Shown here: positions 8,130 through 14,229 of the stretch, piece by piece
How the letters are laid out: every line of letters starts with the position of its first letter
Position numbering within the stretch: the first letter of the stretch is position 1
IMG/VR virus record: IMGVR_UViG_3300020470_001126
Span: 1-23,315 of that record
DNA: 23,315 nucleotides
Source of the DNA: a virus
Strand: one strand, 5' to 3'
Position numbers and translations under genes: made by a program
The notes under the pieces: generated by a model
The model's database searches: none
What the model was told of the DNA's origin: nothing
Seen by the model: the letters and a program-made list of their open reading frames with translations, nothing else

Positions 8130-8295
8130 ATTTGTAGGGACATAATAAAGATTCTACTATACCACGTGCGTGGTGATTATGTTCACATAACTTAGTCATC
8201 CAGATCCTTTCGTCTAAGGAGACTGGTACTCCGTCATCTGTCATCATCCTACAGCATATGTCTGTAAGTTTCAATCGATATCCTTTAGAAAGCAT
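8116..8295 (-). CDS. Small conserved-looking protein between purN and purC
   Basis: A 59-residue gene, too short for many gene callers, that fills the apparent gap between purN and purC. It starts at the ATG at 8295, overlapping the last 11 bases of purN, and stops at a TAA that overlaps the first 14 bases of purC. The product begins MLSKGYRLKLTDICCRMMTD and continues with GVPVSLDERIWMTKLCEHN. This is a charged helical protein with the pattern G-Y-R-L-x-L...I-C...V-S-L-x-x-x-I-W, which I recall in short cyanophage proteins but cannot confirm. The tight fit between two recognised genes in the correct orientation is the main evidence that it is real. No function is known. Confidence 0.75.
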   Translation of the reverse strand: MLSKGYRLKLTDICCRMMTDDGVPVSLDERIWMTKLCEHNHHARGIVESLLCPYKYEPS

Positions 8296-8806
8296 TGATC
8301 ACTTGCGGTAAAAGCGTGTGTTCTGCCTGTTGTATTGCTCTTGTAAGCGATTCTATCGTATCTCCTGGCAGAATAGGAACTACTTGCTGTTTAATAACAG
8401 CACCACTATCTAGCTCCTCAGTGACAAAGTGTACACTACACCCTGTCTCATCTTCACCTGCCTTCATCGCTTGTTCAATAGCGTGCAGTCCTTTGTACTT
8501 AGGTAGCAGGGAGGGGTGTAAATTAATTAATCGTCCAGAAAAAGCGTCAACAAACTTCTTGCTGACCACTCTCATCCACCCTGCCATCACTATAAGATCC
8601 ACATTGTATGCATTAAAGAGTGTGATGATGTCGTCTTCATCCTTACTAGCAATTCTAATTGCATTAATTCCAAGACGTTCTGCTCTCTTCTGAGCACCAC
8701 ATTTCTTTTTGTTGTAGACCATCAAGACTACCTCGTGATCTGGACACGAGTGTACAATGTTTTCGAAGTTAGTTCCTTCGCCAGAACACATTACTCCTAG
8801 TCTCAT
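8285..8806 (-). CDS. purN: Phosphoribosylglycinamide formyltransferase PurN
   Basis: A 173-residue GAR transformylase, somewhat shorter than the 212-residue E. coli enzyme. The N-terminus MRLGVMCSGEGTNFENI is the phosphate-binding GAR site. MAGWMRVV (74-81) follows. Catalytic N95 and H97 lie in INLHPSLLPKYKG (94-106), and D133 lies in ELDSGAVI. These correspond to E. coli N106, H108 and D144. It transfers a formyl group from 10-formyltetrahydrofolate to GAR, step 3 of purine synthesis. It is followed by a 59-residue gene and purC. The shortening is mainly at the C-terminus, and all catalytic residues are kept. Confidence 0.96.
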   Translation of the reverse strand: MRLGVMCSGEGTNFENIVHSCPDHEVVLMVYNKKKCGAQKRAERLGINAIRIASKDEDDIITLFNAYNVDLIVMAGWMRVVSKKFVDAFSGRLINLHPSLLPKYKGLHAIEQAMKAGEDETGCSVHFVTEELDSGAVIKQQVVPILPGDTIESLTRAIQQAEHTLLPQVINAF

Positions 8807-8807
8807 A

Positions 8808-8894
8808 TCAGTGAGGGTCGTAGTGTTTAACTATACTGTAAGCAAGTGCCAAAGCAATCAGTGCTATACAAATTGTAGTCAATAATAAATGCAT
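8808..8894 (-). CDS. Putative 28-residue membrane micropeptide
   Basis: A short frame in the 124-base space upstream of purN, from the ATG at 8894 to a TGA ending one base before the purN ATG. The product is nearly all transmembrane helix (MHLLLTTICIALIALALAYS, then a short polar end HYDPH). No good ribosome site is visible. A TATAAT hexamer at 8916-8921 on the same strand lies 21 bases upstream, but there is no matching -35. Single-helix peptides are common in cyanophages, and its placement flush against purN supports it. It could also be a chance frame. Confidence 0.45.
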   Translation of the reverse strand: MHLLLTTICIALIALALAYSIVKHYDPH

Positions 8895-8930
8895 TAGTAA
8901 TCTTGTAACTGTACTATTATAGCACTCAAG

Positions 8931-9245
8931 TCAACCCTTTAGGTCAGGGTACTGTGCACCTTCATAAGGTGGCTCCTCCTCCCCTACAGGATGCTTGAAT
9001 GGTTCAGTGTCAAAGTAACTATTGTAGTTCATCTTACCTTCACGTTCATCCAGCACCTCATTGATTAAGATCTTCATCTCCTTAGCATAGGTTGGAGTAA
9101 ATAACCTACGAGGTTTAATGGTAGCAGGTTTATGAACTGTCTCTTTATAATCAGGAGATGCCTTTAACTTAGCAAGGTCTTCTTCGTTCATAGGACCACC
9201 CATTCCCTGAGTGTCTATGTAACTACCTGGTTTTAGCTTTGTCAT
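8931..9245 (-). CDS. Small acidic protein downstream of peptide deformylase, unknown function
   Basis: A 104-residue soluble protein. It starts MTKLKPGSYIDTQGMGGPMN and has a central helical segment (TYAKEMKILINEVLDEREGK, about residues 52-71). The C-terminal third is rich in P, E and Y, with repeated short EE/PPY elements. Its first 23 bases overlap the end of the deformylase gene, so the two are probably translated together. No catalytic motif or membrane segment is seen. I do not recognise a named family. Confidence 0.65.
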   Translation of the reverse strand: MTKLKPGSYIDTQGMGGPMNEEDLAKLKASPDYKETVHKPATIKPRRLFTPTYAKEMKILINEVLDEREGKMNYNSYFDTEPFKHPVGEEEPPYEGAQYPDLKG

Positions 9246-9684
9246 CAGTTCTTTGTGTAAAGTCTATGCCTTCCATATGATCATACTCGTGTAAGAATAC
9301 TCTCGCAGGGAAGCCACTCAGTTTAACCTTATGTATGTTCTTTTCTTCATCCTCATACTTAACTATAACAGCAAAGGGTCTCTTGATATTGAGTAACATT
9401 TCAGGGTATGACAAGCATCCTTCTTCCATAGTGTGTTCAACTACAGACTCCTTAAGTATCTTGGGATTAAAACATACAACAGTAGCACCAGATTCCATAT
9501 CAGATACCATCACAAAGGCACGTTCTCTTATGCCAATTTGATTAGCAGAAAGACCCACCCCATTGTGGTACAACATATTTTCATTGAGTGTTAGGGATAA
9601 GTCTTTGCGATCCAAATTATAACTACACTTCTTTATTTTCTTGTGTAGTAATGGATCTTGAGATGGAATTAAATCTAAGATCAT
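9223..9684 (-). CDS. def: Peptide deformylase
   Basis: A 153-residue metallohydrolase with all three deformylase motifs: GVGLSANQIG (42-51), EGCLSYP (88-94, metal ligand C90) and HEYDH (132-136, metal ligands H132 and H136, catalytic E133). It removes the formyl group from nascent protein N-termini. It is shorter than bacterial enzymes (about 165-190 residues), lacking most of the C-terminal helix. That is typical of cyanophage deformylases as I know them. Phage deformylases of this kind have been reported to favour D1-like N-termini, and psbA lies about 1 kb upstream here. The ATG at 9684 overlaps the previous stop (ATGA). Confidence 0.96.
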   Translation of the reverse strand: MILDLIPSQDPLLHKKIKKCSYNLDRKDLSLTLNENMLYHNGVGLSANQIGIRERAFVMVSDMESGATVVCFNPKILKESVVEHTMEEGCLSYPEMLLNIKRPFAVIVKYEDEEKNIHKVKLSGFPARVFLHEYDHMEGIDFTQRTDDKAKTR

Positions 9685-9902
9685 TTTCGTAGTACCCAGT
9701 CCTCAGCATAGTCCTCTGCTTCGCTGAGATATTTGAATTGTTTACTTGAGGTTGTAGCAATGCGTTCAAAATATTGTTTAGTTGTCTTGGGTGCTGGTTC
9801 ATTGTACTCTGTACATAAAACATTATATCCAGGACCATAAAACTCATTGTTAATTACTTCTGCTTCACGTAGATCATCATCAGAATAATAACTTGAAATC
9901 AT
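9681..9902 (-). CDS. Small unknown protein upstream of def
   Basis: A 73-residue protein. The ATG at 9902 is chosen because it forms an ATGA overlap with the preceding gene and has GGAG just upstream. In-frame ATGs at 9911 and 9929 have no such site. It starts MISSYYSDDDLREAEVINNE, has a Y/N/P-rich middle, and ends in a helix with alternating charge (FKYLSEAEDYAEDWVLRK). It is soluble and acidic and not recognised. It is translationally coupled to the deformylase gene at its end. Confidence 0.65.
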   Translation of the reverse strand: MISSYYSDDDLREAEVINNEFYGPGYNVLCTEYNEPAPKTTKQYFERIATTSSKQFKYLSEAEDYAEDWVLRK

Positions 9903-10579
9903 CGACTCCATAATTTGTACCAAGGGCATTTACTACTTGAATTATGTATCCACTTGGAGGTTTGTCCAGGGAACATATGCTTAATGTTAACGCGAGTCTG
10001 TGCTTGTTTCAAGAGCTCATCCGATGGAGTCTCTTTAACTAAATCAAACTTAGCATTCAAGTTATGCTCTTGATAAAATGCCATCCTATACAGTGGGTCT
10101 CCTCTCTTAATGATGATAGGTTTAGACTCATCTCTAAACTCAATGGCAACACCATTAGGTCTTGGCCAATCAGATAGGTTCCACCACCCACCAACATACC
10201 TAAAGGTAGGGTTGTCTCCTGCTTCCTTTAGTTCTATCCATACACCCTTAGCATCTGTCCAACAAAACACCTGTGGTATATGTAATTGTATCGTTTGTCT
10301 TACCTCCCAGTTAGGTGGAGGTGTCATCAACATATGAAATTCTTCTTCAGTGAATGTAGATCTCAGGCTCTGTTGTTTAACATCTATTTCTATCTTAATA
10401 TCTTTCGGTGCATAAACTGTGAACTCTCTCAATGTTTTATGTGACCAAGCAGGACACTTACCGTAGATAGTATAAGCAGTATCAACCTCATCGTACACAC
10501 GTGTTGGATCTATATCAACCTGTTCTAAATGAACAGGCATCGAAGGGTTATGATACTGGAAATATTTAATTTTAACCAT
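9899..10579 (-). CDS. Conserved-looking soluble protein downstream of psbA, unknown function
   Basis: A 226-residue protein. It has strands rich in aromatic residues, including PQVFCWTDAKGVWIELKEAG (about 101-120), GGWWNLSDWPRPNGVAIEF (about 130-148) and a C-terminal KCPWYKLW segment. The W-P-R-P-N-G-V-A box looks conserved and could mark a family such as DUF6065, but I am not certain. No transmembrane segment is present. Its ATG lies only two bases after the T-run of the psbA terminator and has no ribosome site, so expression probably depends on read-through or an internal promoter. It is coupled by an ATGA overlap to the next gene. Confidence 0.65.
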   Translation of the reverse strand: MVKIKYFQYHNPSMPVHLEQVDIDPTRVYDEVDTAYTIYGKCPAWSHKTLREFTVYAPKDIKIEIDVKQQSLRSTFTEEEFHMLMTPPPNWEVRQTIQLHIPQVFCWTDAKGVWIELKEAGDNPTFRYVGGWWNLSDWPRPNGVAIEFRDESKPIIIKRGDPLYRMAFYQEHNLNAKFDLVKETPSDELLKQAQTRVNIKHMFPGQTSKWIHNSSSKCPWYKLWSR

Positions 10580-10580
10580 T

Positions 10581-10605
10581 AAAAAAGAGGGTTATTACAC
10601 CCTCT
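10581..10605 (-). terminator. Intrinsic terminator of psbA
   Basis: On the minus strand AGAGGGT (10605-10599) pairs with ACCCTCT (10592-10586) as a perfect 7-bp stem with a 6-base loop, followed directly by five T residues. It lies 26 bases after the psbA stop codon. The stem is moderately GC-rich and the arrangement is textbook Rho-independent. It would make psbA a largely single-gene transcript. Confidence 0.88.
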
Positions 10606-10630
10606 ATTTTATATGTTTTTATGAAGTGTG

Positions 10631-11713
10631 TCAACCAATAGCAGGTGCTAGTAGTGCAACTTCACTGACCTCAGCAGCAGCAAGATCGAGAGGGAAGTTG
10701 TGAGCATTACGCTCGTGCATAACTTCCATACCTAAGTTTGCTCTGTTGAGAACGTCTGCCCACGTTGGAACAACTCTCCCCGAAGCATCTAAGATACTCT
10801 GGTTGAAGTTAAATCCATTGAGGTTGAATGCCATAGTTGATATACCCATAGAGGTAAACCAGACACACACCACAGGGAAGACTGCTAGGAAAAAGTGTAG
10901 TGATCTACTGTTATTAAAAGAAGCATACTGGAATATTAGTCTACCAAAGTACCCGTGGGCGGCGACGATGTTGTATGTTTCTTCCTCTTGACCGAACTTG
11001 TATCCATAGTTTTGAGACTCGTTCTCAGTGGTCTCTCGGATTAAGGATGAAGTCACAAGTGATCCGTGCATAGCAGAGAAGAGTGCTCCTCCAAACATAC
11101 CTATCACACCTAACATATGGAAGGGGTGCATCAGTATGTTGTGCTCTGCTTGGAACACAAACATAAAGTTAAACGTTCCCGATATACCTAACGGCATACC
11201 ATCAGAGAAAGATCCTTGTCCGAATGGATAGATCAAGAAGATTGCAAACGCAGCAGAAACTGGTGCACTATATGCTACGCAGATCCAAGGACGCATACCT
11301 AAACGGTATGATAGTTCCCATTGTCTGCCCATATAGCCACAGATTCCGATGAGGAAATGCATTATTACTAATTGGTATGGACCTCCGTTGTACAACCACT
11401 CATCAAGAGTAGCAGCTTCCCAGATGGGATAGAAGTGCATTCCAATAGCATTGGAAGATGGAACGACAGCACCAGAGATGATGTTGTTTCCATAAAGAAG
11501 TGAACCTGCAACGGGTTCACGAATACCGTCTATATCGACGGGTGGTGCAGCGATGAACGCTATTATGAAACAAGTAGCTGCAGCTAGAAGACAAGGAATC
11601 ATTAAGACTCCGAACCATCCAACGTATAAGCGATTGTCCGTGGAGGTAACCCACGCACAAAACTCGTCCCAATTCTTAAGCGGGCTGCTACTTCTTTGTT
11701 GAAGAGTAGTCAT
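10631..11713 (-). CDS. psbA: Photosystem II D1 protein
   Basis: A complete 360-residue D1 with no intron or frameshift. Numbering runs one residue ahead of the usual scheme. The tyrosine Z region VAYSAP, D170-type FSDGMP, the E189/H190 region [30 protein letters not shown] (the QB/herbicide and iron region) and the C-terminal Mn-cluster ligands [17 protein letters not shown] are all present. The DLA processing site is followed by a 15-residue extension for CtpA cleavage. The residue equivalent to position 130 is Q (MGRQWEL), as in the D1:1 form of cyanobacteria. The protein replaces damaged host D1 during infection. It has its own promoters upstream and a terminator downstream. No ribosome site is obvious at the ATG. 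Confidence 0.99.
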   Translation of the reverse strand: MTTLQQRSSSPLKNWDEFCAWVTSTDNRLYVGWFGVLMIPCLLAAATCFIIAFIAAPPVDIDGIREPVAGSLLYGNNIISGAVVPSSNAIGMHFYPIWEAATLDEWLYNGGPYQLVIMHFLIGICGYMGRQWELSYRLGMRPWICVAYSAPVSAAFAIFLIYPFGQGSFSDGMPLGISGTFNFMFVFQAEHNILMHPFHMLGVIGMFGGALFSAMHGSLVTSSLIRETTENESQNYGYKFGQEEETYNIVAAHGYFGRLIFQYASFNNSRSLHFFLAVFPVVCVWFTSMGISTMAFNLNGFNFNQSILDASGRVVPTWADVLNRANLGMEVMHERNAHNFPLDLAAAEVSEVALLAPAIG

Positions 11714-11874
11714 TAAAAATGAGTGCGGTTTTTACTTGTATGATAAGACTAATCCCGAAGGAATCCCCGTGGTCTTGGTTTGGGGTATGAATAAGGGTGG
11801 GATACATATGCTGCTTATACTCAGCCCCATTGTATCATCGGGGGGACTTATTGACAGTGCCCTTGCCACCCGTT

Positions 11875-11908
11875 TATTTATAGTAACAAACTGTTAAGCG
11901 TTTGTCAA
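11875..11908 (-). promoter_or_regulatory. Dual early-like and T4-type late promoter for psbA
   Basis: On the minus strand a perfect sigma-70 -35 box TTGACA (11908-11903) is followed after 17 bases by TACTAT, and overlapping it is TATAAATA (11882-11875), the exact T4 late consensus. The -35 box contains the stop codon of the preceding gene. Transcripts would carry a leader of about 155-165 bases before the psbA ATG at 11713. That 5' region contains C/G-run segments able to form weak hairpins but no recognised RNA element. The hexamers are seen directly; early and late use is inferred. Confidence 0.7.
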
Positions 11909-12234
11909 TGCCCTCCATAAGGGTCATTGATATCATCGTAGATTTCTTCCTCTGGTCTAGGTGGTACCTTCCACGCTGCTTCCGATCCACCAGTAGGACA
12001 ATCGATATCTGAGTGGCAGTTCTCTGAACCACCTATAGAAAATGGATTGTATCTAGCAGTTGCCATACGATACATCTTTTCGTGCATCGTTATCTCTTCT
12101 TCTTCCTCTTGATCAACACCAGGAGGTTGTATCTCCGAAGGTGATGTGTCAATCGGTTCTTTATCTGTTGCAATAGGCATAGAATCTAGTGGGTTGTCAA
12201 ACCAATCATCGTAAGGTATTTGTGGTAGTCCCAT
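11905..12234 (-). CDS. Acidic unknown protein upstream of psbA
   Basis: A 109-residue protein. The ATG at 12234 shares one base with the stop of the previous gene (TAATG), which selects it over the longer reading from 12288. It is strongly acidic with an E-run (DQEEEEEI, about residues 42-49) and many P, D and G residues, and probably largely disordered. A C-terminal segment holds two cysteines (GGSENCHSDIDCPTGGSE, about 68-85). No family is recognised. Its stop codon lies inside the -35 box of the psbA promoter. Confidence 0.6.
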   Translation of the reverse strand: MGLPQIPYDDWFDNPLDSMPIATDKEPIDTSPSEIQPPGVDQEEEEEITMHEKMYRMATARYNPFSIGGSENCHSDIDCPTGGSEAAWKVPPRPEEEIYDDINDPYGGH

Positions 12235-12596
12235 TATCCTAGTGTGGTAACGTCTCCTGTTATCCCTGCTGGAGTCTTGGGAGGACAATCAATATTGATT
12301 GTTCCAGTCAAAGGTTGATGTATATGCTCCAACAAATGATCTACTTTCTGTGTGAGAGTATGTAGATGCTCTAAAGCGTGGTCTAGTTTTTCTACTAACT
12401 CTGGATGAGGTGCGTGGGATGCAGGTGGTAGGTCTGGTACTGTGAATACACTTCCGTCTCCTGCTGGTGGATATGCGTGTGCATATGCTGGATCAACACC
12501 TGTAATAATATCACCGTTCTCTGTCGTAAAAGTAACGTCTGCTCCTGCTCCTGTTACTGGATCAACAGGTTGTCCTGCTAAATTCGAGTCTGTCAT
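12234..12596 (-). CDS. Unknown protein with repeated histidine-rich helix
   Basis: A 120-residue protein starting MTDSNLAGQPVDPVTGAGAD, with a low-complexity G/P/D-rich first half. Residues 69-92 hold a helix made of two related units, KLDHALEHLH and KVDHLLEHIH, separated by TLTQ. The leucines fall in heptad-like positions, and the histidines line up on one face, which could favour coiled-coil pairing or metal binding. The C-terminus is polar and glycine-rich. AGAGG lies 5-6 bases before the ATG at 12596, and a CTAAATA sequence at 12618-12624 could be a weak late promoter. The function is unknown. Confidence 0.6.
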   Translation of the reverse strand: MTDSNLAGQPVDPVTGAGADVTFTTENGDIITGVDPAYAHAYPPAGDGSVFTVPDLPPASHAPHPELVEKLDHALEHLHTLTQKVDHLLEHIHQPLTGTINIDCPPKTPAGITGDVTTLG

Positions 12597-12620
12597 TGAA
12601 CCTCTGGGGTAGTTTAATAT

Positions 12621-12944
12621 TTAGCGTCTGACTACAGCGGGTACATCCCCGTCGTCGTCATCGTCGTCATCATACCACGGGTCATTTAATTCATCAACCC
12701 TTCTTTGCAAAGATTGATGAAGTGGATCCTTTGGTTCTTCCTTATGAAAATTCACGACCAAAAGTTCATCCCCTGGTTTCAAGTCTTGGAGTTCAGGATG
12801 AGGTGGTCGTGTTACTTGAGTTGTTTTCTCTTCTAATACTTTGGAAAGATACTTATCGTCTGATGCTCTCCATCCTACCATCATTAACCTAACAGCATAG
12901 TAGAACAGTATAATGGTTGATACTAGGAACAGGATGTTAATCAT
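12621..12944 (-). CDS. Membrane-anchored protein with poly-aspartate tail, unknown function
   Basis: A 107-residue protein. It has an N-terminal transmembrane segment (about residues 3-23, ILFLVSTIILFYYAVRLMMVGW), a soluble linker with HPELQDLKPGDELLVVNF (about 48-65), and a C-terminal run of seven aspartates followed by GDVPAVVRR. The D-run is encoded by a GTC/ATC-type triplet repeat near 12650-12672 and could vary in length by slippage. The H-P-E-L...K-P-G-D-E-L-L-V-V motif looks conserved, but I cannot name the family. It overlaps the previous gene by 8 bases. Confidence 0.65.
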   Translation of the reverse strand: MINILFLVSTIILFYYAVRLMMVGWRASDDKYLSKVLEEKTTQVTRPPHPELQDLKPGDELLVVNFHKEEPKDPLHQSLQRRVDELNDPWYDDDDDDDGDVPAVVRR

Positions 12945-13080
12945 CCTTCTTTACCTTCTTAGTTCTTTTCTTAACCATCTTAGCATACCTCACATCACTG
13001 TCAGTATACCATCCTTTATGTTCTTTAGCAAGTTTAATAATCTTTTTTGCTGCCTTGCGATCTTCCTTCCTTTGAGACAT
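12937..13080 (-). CDS. Very basic 47-residue protein, unknown function
   Basis: The start at the ATG at 13080 gives MSQRKEDRKAAKKIIKLAKE and then GWYTDSDVRYAKMVKKR. About 40% of residues are charged and the net charge is strongly positive, so nucleic acid binding is plausible, but no motif proves it. A longer reading from 13161 would lie almost entirely inside the upstream gene. The chosen start still overlaps that gene by 47 bases. The pattern D-R-K-A-A-K-K...Y-T-x-x-D-V-R-Y-A-K looks like a short protein seen in other cyanophages, from memory. Confidence 0.65.
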   Translation of the reverse strand: MSQRKEDRKAAKKIIKLAKEHKGWYTDSDVRYAKMVKKRTKKVKKDD

Positions 13081-13282
13081 TGTAATACCACTTAATATAA
13101 AGCTGTGCCAGATCGGATCTGAATAGGAAATCTTCTTCACGTAGTTGTTTATATTCTCCACTATCTATAACCCAGTCACAGAAATCATAATGCTTCTGAT
13201 CTAGTCCTCCATTTCTATCAACACAATCTTTCAAACATCGTTGACGCAATTCAAGAACCTCATCTGTGATCTTATAGGTCAT
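13034..13282 (-). CDS. Small soluble protein, unknown function
   Basis: An 82-residue protein starting MTYKITDEVLELRQRCLKDC. It is helical, with a W/Y-rich middle (HYDFCDWVIDSGEYKQL, about residues 31-47) and RSDLAQLYIKWYYNVSK near the C-terminus. No membrane segment or catalytic motif is seen, though three cysteines occur in the first 36 residues. It overlaps the preceding gene by 11 bases and the next by 47. Gene context (a run of small genes between petF and psbA) gives no functional clue. Confidence 0.65.
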   Translation of the reverse strand: MTYKITDEVLELRQRCLKDCVDRNGGLDQKHYDFCDWVIDSGEYKQLREEDFLFRSDLAQLYIKWYYNVSKEGRSQGSKKDY

Positions 13283-13448
13283 TAATCATCCTCACATTTT
13301 TGTAATAGGGTACGTGATCTTTGCCTAGGTTGCAAAGATTGACATAGTAATTAGCCTTACACTCAGACAGACCACAGTACCTCTTTAAGGTAACCCAGTG
13401 GTCTGGTGATTTTTCGAGCTGAAGATTATACGTTCGATTGTTTTTCAT
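13272..13448 (-). CDS. Small unknown protein
   Basis: Taken from the ATG at 13448 (58 residues, MKNNRTYNLQLEKSPDHWVT...). A GTG at 13484 would add 12 residues and is also possible, since AGAGG sits directly in front of it. The product has three cysteines (about residues 25, 30 and 39) and a Y/N-rich centre (KANYYVNLCNLGKDH). It is soluble, basic and unrecognised. It overlaps the upstream 51-residue gene by 23 bases and the downstream one by 11. Confidence 0.55.
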   Translation of the reverse strand: MKNNRTYNLQLEKSPDHWVTLKRYCGLSECKANYYVNLCNLGKDHVPYYKNVRMINDL

Positions 13449-13581
13449 CCTCGATAGACTTGTTACGTATGACAATCCTATCACCCTCTATCATAAACTG
13501 CAAGTCGTCATCCCAATCCCAACAGAGTTCTTCATACAATGCGTTGAGCACACGCATATCTTCGTACAAATCATTAGCCAT
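13426..13581 (-). CDS. 51-residue acidic protein directly downstream of ferredoxin
   Basis: A short gene not covered by larger reading frames. Its ATG at 13581 shares one base with the stop of petF (TGATG), and it ends at a TAA at 13426. The product starts [20 protein letters not shown], continues WDWDDDLQFMIEGDRIVIR, and has a polar end. It is very acidic in the first half. The strand-like tail with the I-E-G-D-R-I-V-I pattern suggests a small folded domain. A purine-rich GGAG lies about 10 bases upstream inside petF. Similar short proteins are, to my memory, frequent in T4-like cyanophages. The function is unknown; tight coupling to ferredoxin is the only context. Confidence 0.75.
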   Translation of the reverse strand: MANDLYEDMRVLNALYEELCWDWDDDLQFMIEGDRIVIRNKSIEDEKQSNV

Positions 13582-13871
13582 CAGTACAGGTTCTCCTCTT
13601 GTTCAGTTAAAATAGTTACGTCACCTTCAGGATATGCTACACAAGTTAACACAAACCCTGCTTCTAATTGATCTTCATCCAAGAAAGATTGATCTTCCTG
13701 ATTTACTGAACCTTCAATTACCTTACCTGCACAGGTACTACAAGCACCAGCACGACAAGAATAGGGGTGGTCGATACCAGCTTCCTCAGCAGCATCTAAG
13801 ATGTACTGATCAGAAGCACACTCAAAGGTCTCAGTATCGCCTTCAGTGGACTTAAACGTTACAGTTGCCAT
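13581..13871 (-). CDS. petF: Plant-type 2Fe-2S ferredoxin
   Basis: A 96-residue ferredoxin of normal length. The cluster ligands are C39, C44, C47 and C77, in the motif C-R-A-G-A-C-S-T-C...C. The surrounding Y37-S38 and A-G-K-V-x-E-G-x-V-x-Q also match photosynthetic ferredoxin I. The C-terminal LTEQEENLY matches the usual E-E-x-L-Y end. It would accept electrons from photosystem I and pass them to FNR, nitrite reductase, thioredoxin reductase or bilin reductases. One extra cysteine (C18) is present. A TATAATAAATAG promoter-like element lies about 28 bases upstream. It ends overlapping the following 51-residue gene by one base. Confidence 0.97.
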   Translation of the reverse strand: MATVTFKSTEGDTETFECASDQYILDAAEEAGIDHPYSCRAGACSTCAGKVIEGSVNQEDQSFLDEDQLEAGFVLTCVAYPEGDVTILTEQEENLY

Positions 13872-13892
13872 AATTTGTGGGCTACAGTTGAT

Positions 13893-13905
13893 CTATTTAT
13901 TATAG
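13893..13905 (-). promoter_or_regulatory. Possible promoter upstream of petF
   Basis: On the minus strand the sequence CTATAATAAATAG holds a perfect -10 hexamer TATAAT (13904-13899) and a near match to the T4 late box (AATAAATA). It is 28 bases before the ferredoxin ATG, just past the stop of a micropeptide gene. There is no convincing -35 at 16-18 bases, so a late or middle phage promoter is more likely than a plain sigma-70 one. Confidence 0.4.
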
Positions 13906-13918
13906 CAGCCACACTTAA

Positions 13919-14020
13919 TCAAAGCAATCCAAGTGAGGATCCAGTGACACCCACAGTCACGAAGAATCCAAACTCAATTAAAGGATACCAAGGATTATTG
14001 AAAAGCGTATTGACCAACAT
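13919..14020 (-). CDS. Putative 33-residue membrane peptide upstream of petF
   Basis: A short frame from the ATG at 14020 to a TGA at 13919. The product begins MLVNTLFNNPWYPLIEFGFF and ends in VTVGVTGSSLGLL. It contains one likely membrane helix (about residues 13-31). It overlaps the preceding 24-residue frame by 26 bases and has no visible ribosome site, so translation would need coupling. It fills the space before the petF promoter. It may be genuine or a chance frame. Confidence 0.4.
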   Translation of the reverse strand: MLVNTLFNNPWYPLIEFGFFVTVGVTGSSLGLL

Positions 14021-14069
14021 TGGTATATGCGAACACTGCTACGGTTGATAAGAATATTAATTGATACAT
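13995..14069 (-). CDS. Putative 24-residue membrane peptide
   Basis: A micro-gene starting at the ATG at 14069, two bases after the TAA of the 52-residue gene, with GGAG six bases upstream, which is a good ribosome site. The product is MYQLIFLSTVAVFAYTNVGQ plus four residues, one hydrophobic helix with a short polar end. Its size and topology resemble the tiny photosystem or cytochrome subunits, but no specific match is recognised. The ribosome site and tight packing are the evidence. Confidence 0.5.
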   Translation of the reverse strand: MYQLIFLSTVAVFAYTNVGQYAFQ

Positions 14070-14070
14070 T

Positions 14071-14229
14071 TTATGCTCCAGTAGGTACAGTAATAGGAAT
14101 CATCTTCCCTCCACCGTGATTGTCATCGTCATCATCCCTTGGACTTGTGATGTCCAAAAGAAGTTCCACGATGACAAACGCAACGAGGGGAACAAATGGA
14201 AATAATATAGCCATTTGAAACTCAGACAT
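14071..14229 (-). CDS. 52-residue membrane protein in the hli operon
   Basis: The start at the ATG at 14229 shares one base with the TAA of the previous 55-residue gene (TAATG). That supports this short form over a longer reading beginning at 14328, which would sit inside the 55-residue gene. The product has an N-terminal membrane helix (about residues 4-25, MAILFPFVPLVAFVIVELLL), then DITSPRDDDDDN, then a glycine-rich and hydrophobic tail ending PITVPTGA. It is unknown but clearly part of the hli-petF unit. The D-run recalls the poly-aspartate tail of the 107-residue protein at 12621-12944. Confidence 0.65.
   Translation of the reverse strand: MSEFQMAILFPFVPLVAFVIVELLLDITSPRDDDDDNHGGGKMIPITVPTGA

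Noticed and set aside
8916-8921. Promoter for purN
   Set aside because: TATAAT is present, but TTGACT is only 7 bases upstream and no box is at the normal distance.
10746-10991. Open frame on the plus strand antisense to psbA
   Set aside because: Shadow of the conserved psbA coding sequence. No ribosome site or promoter on the plus strand, and the product looks random.
10631-11713. Group I intron in psbA, as known from some cyanophages
   Set aside because: The D1 frame is continuous for all 360 codons with no insertion.
11714-11870. Small RNA or tRNA in the psbA leader
   Set aside because: Only short imperfect C/G hairpins were found, with no cloverleaf or conserved RNA motif.
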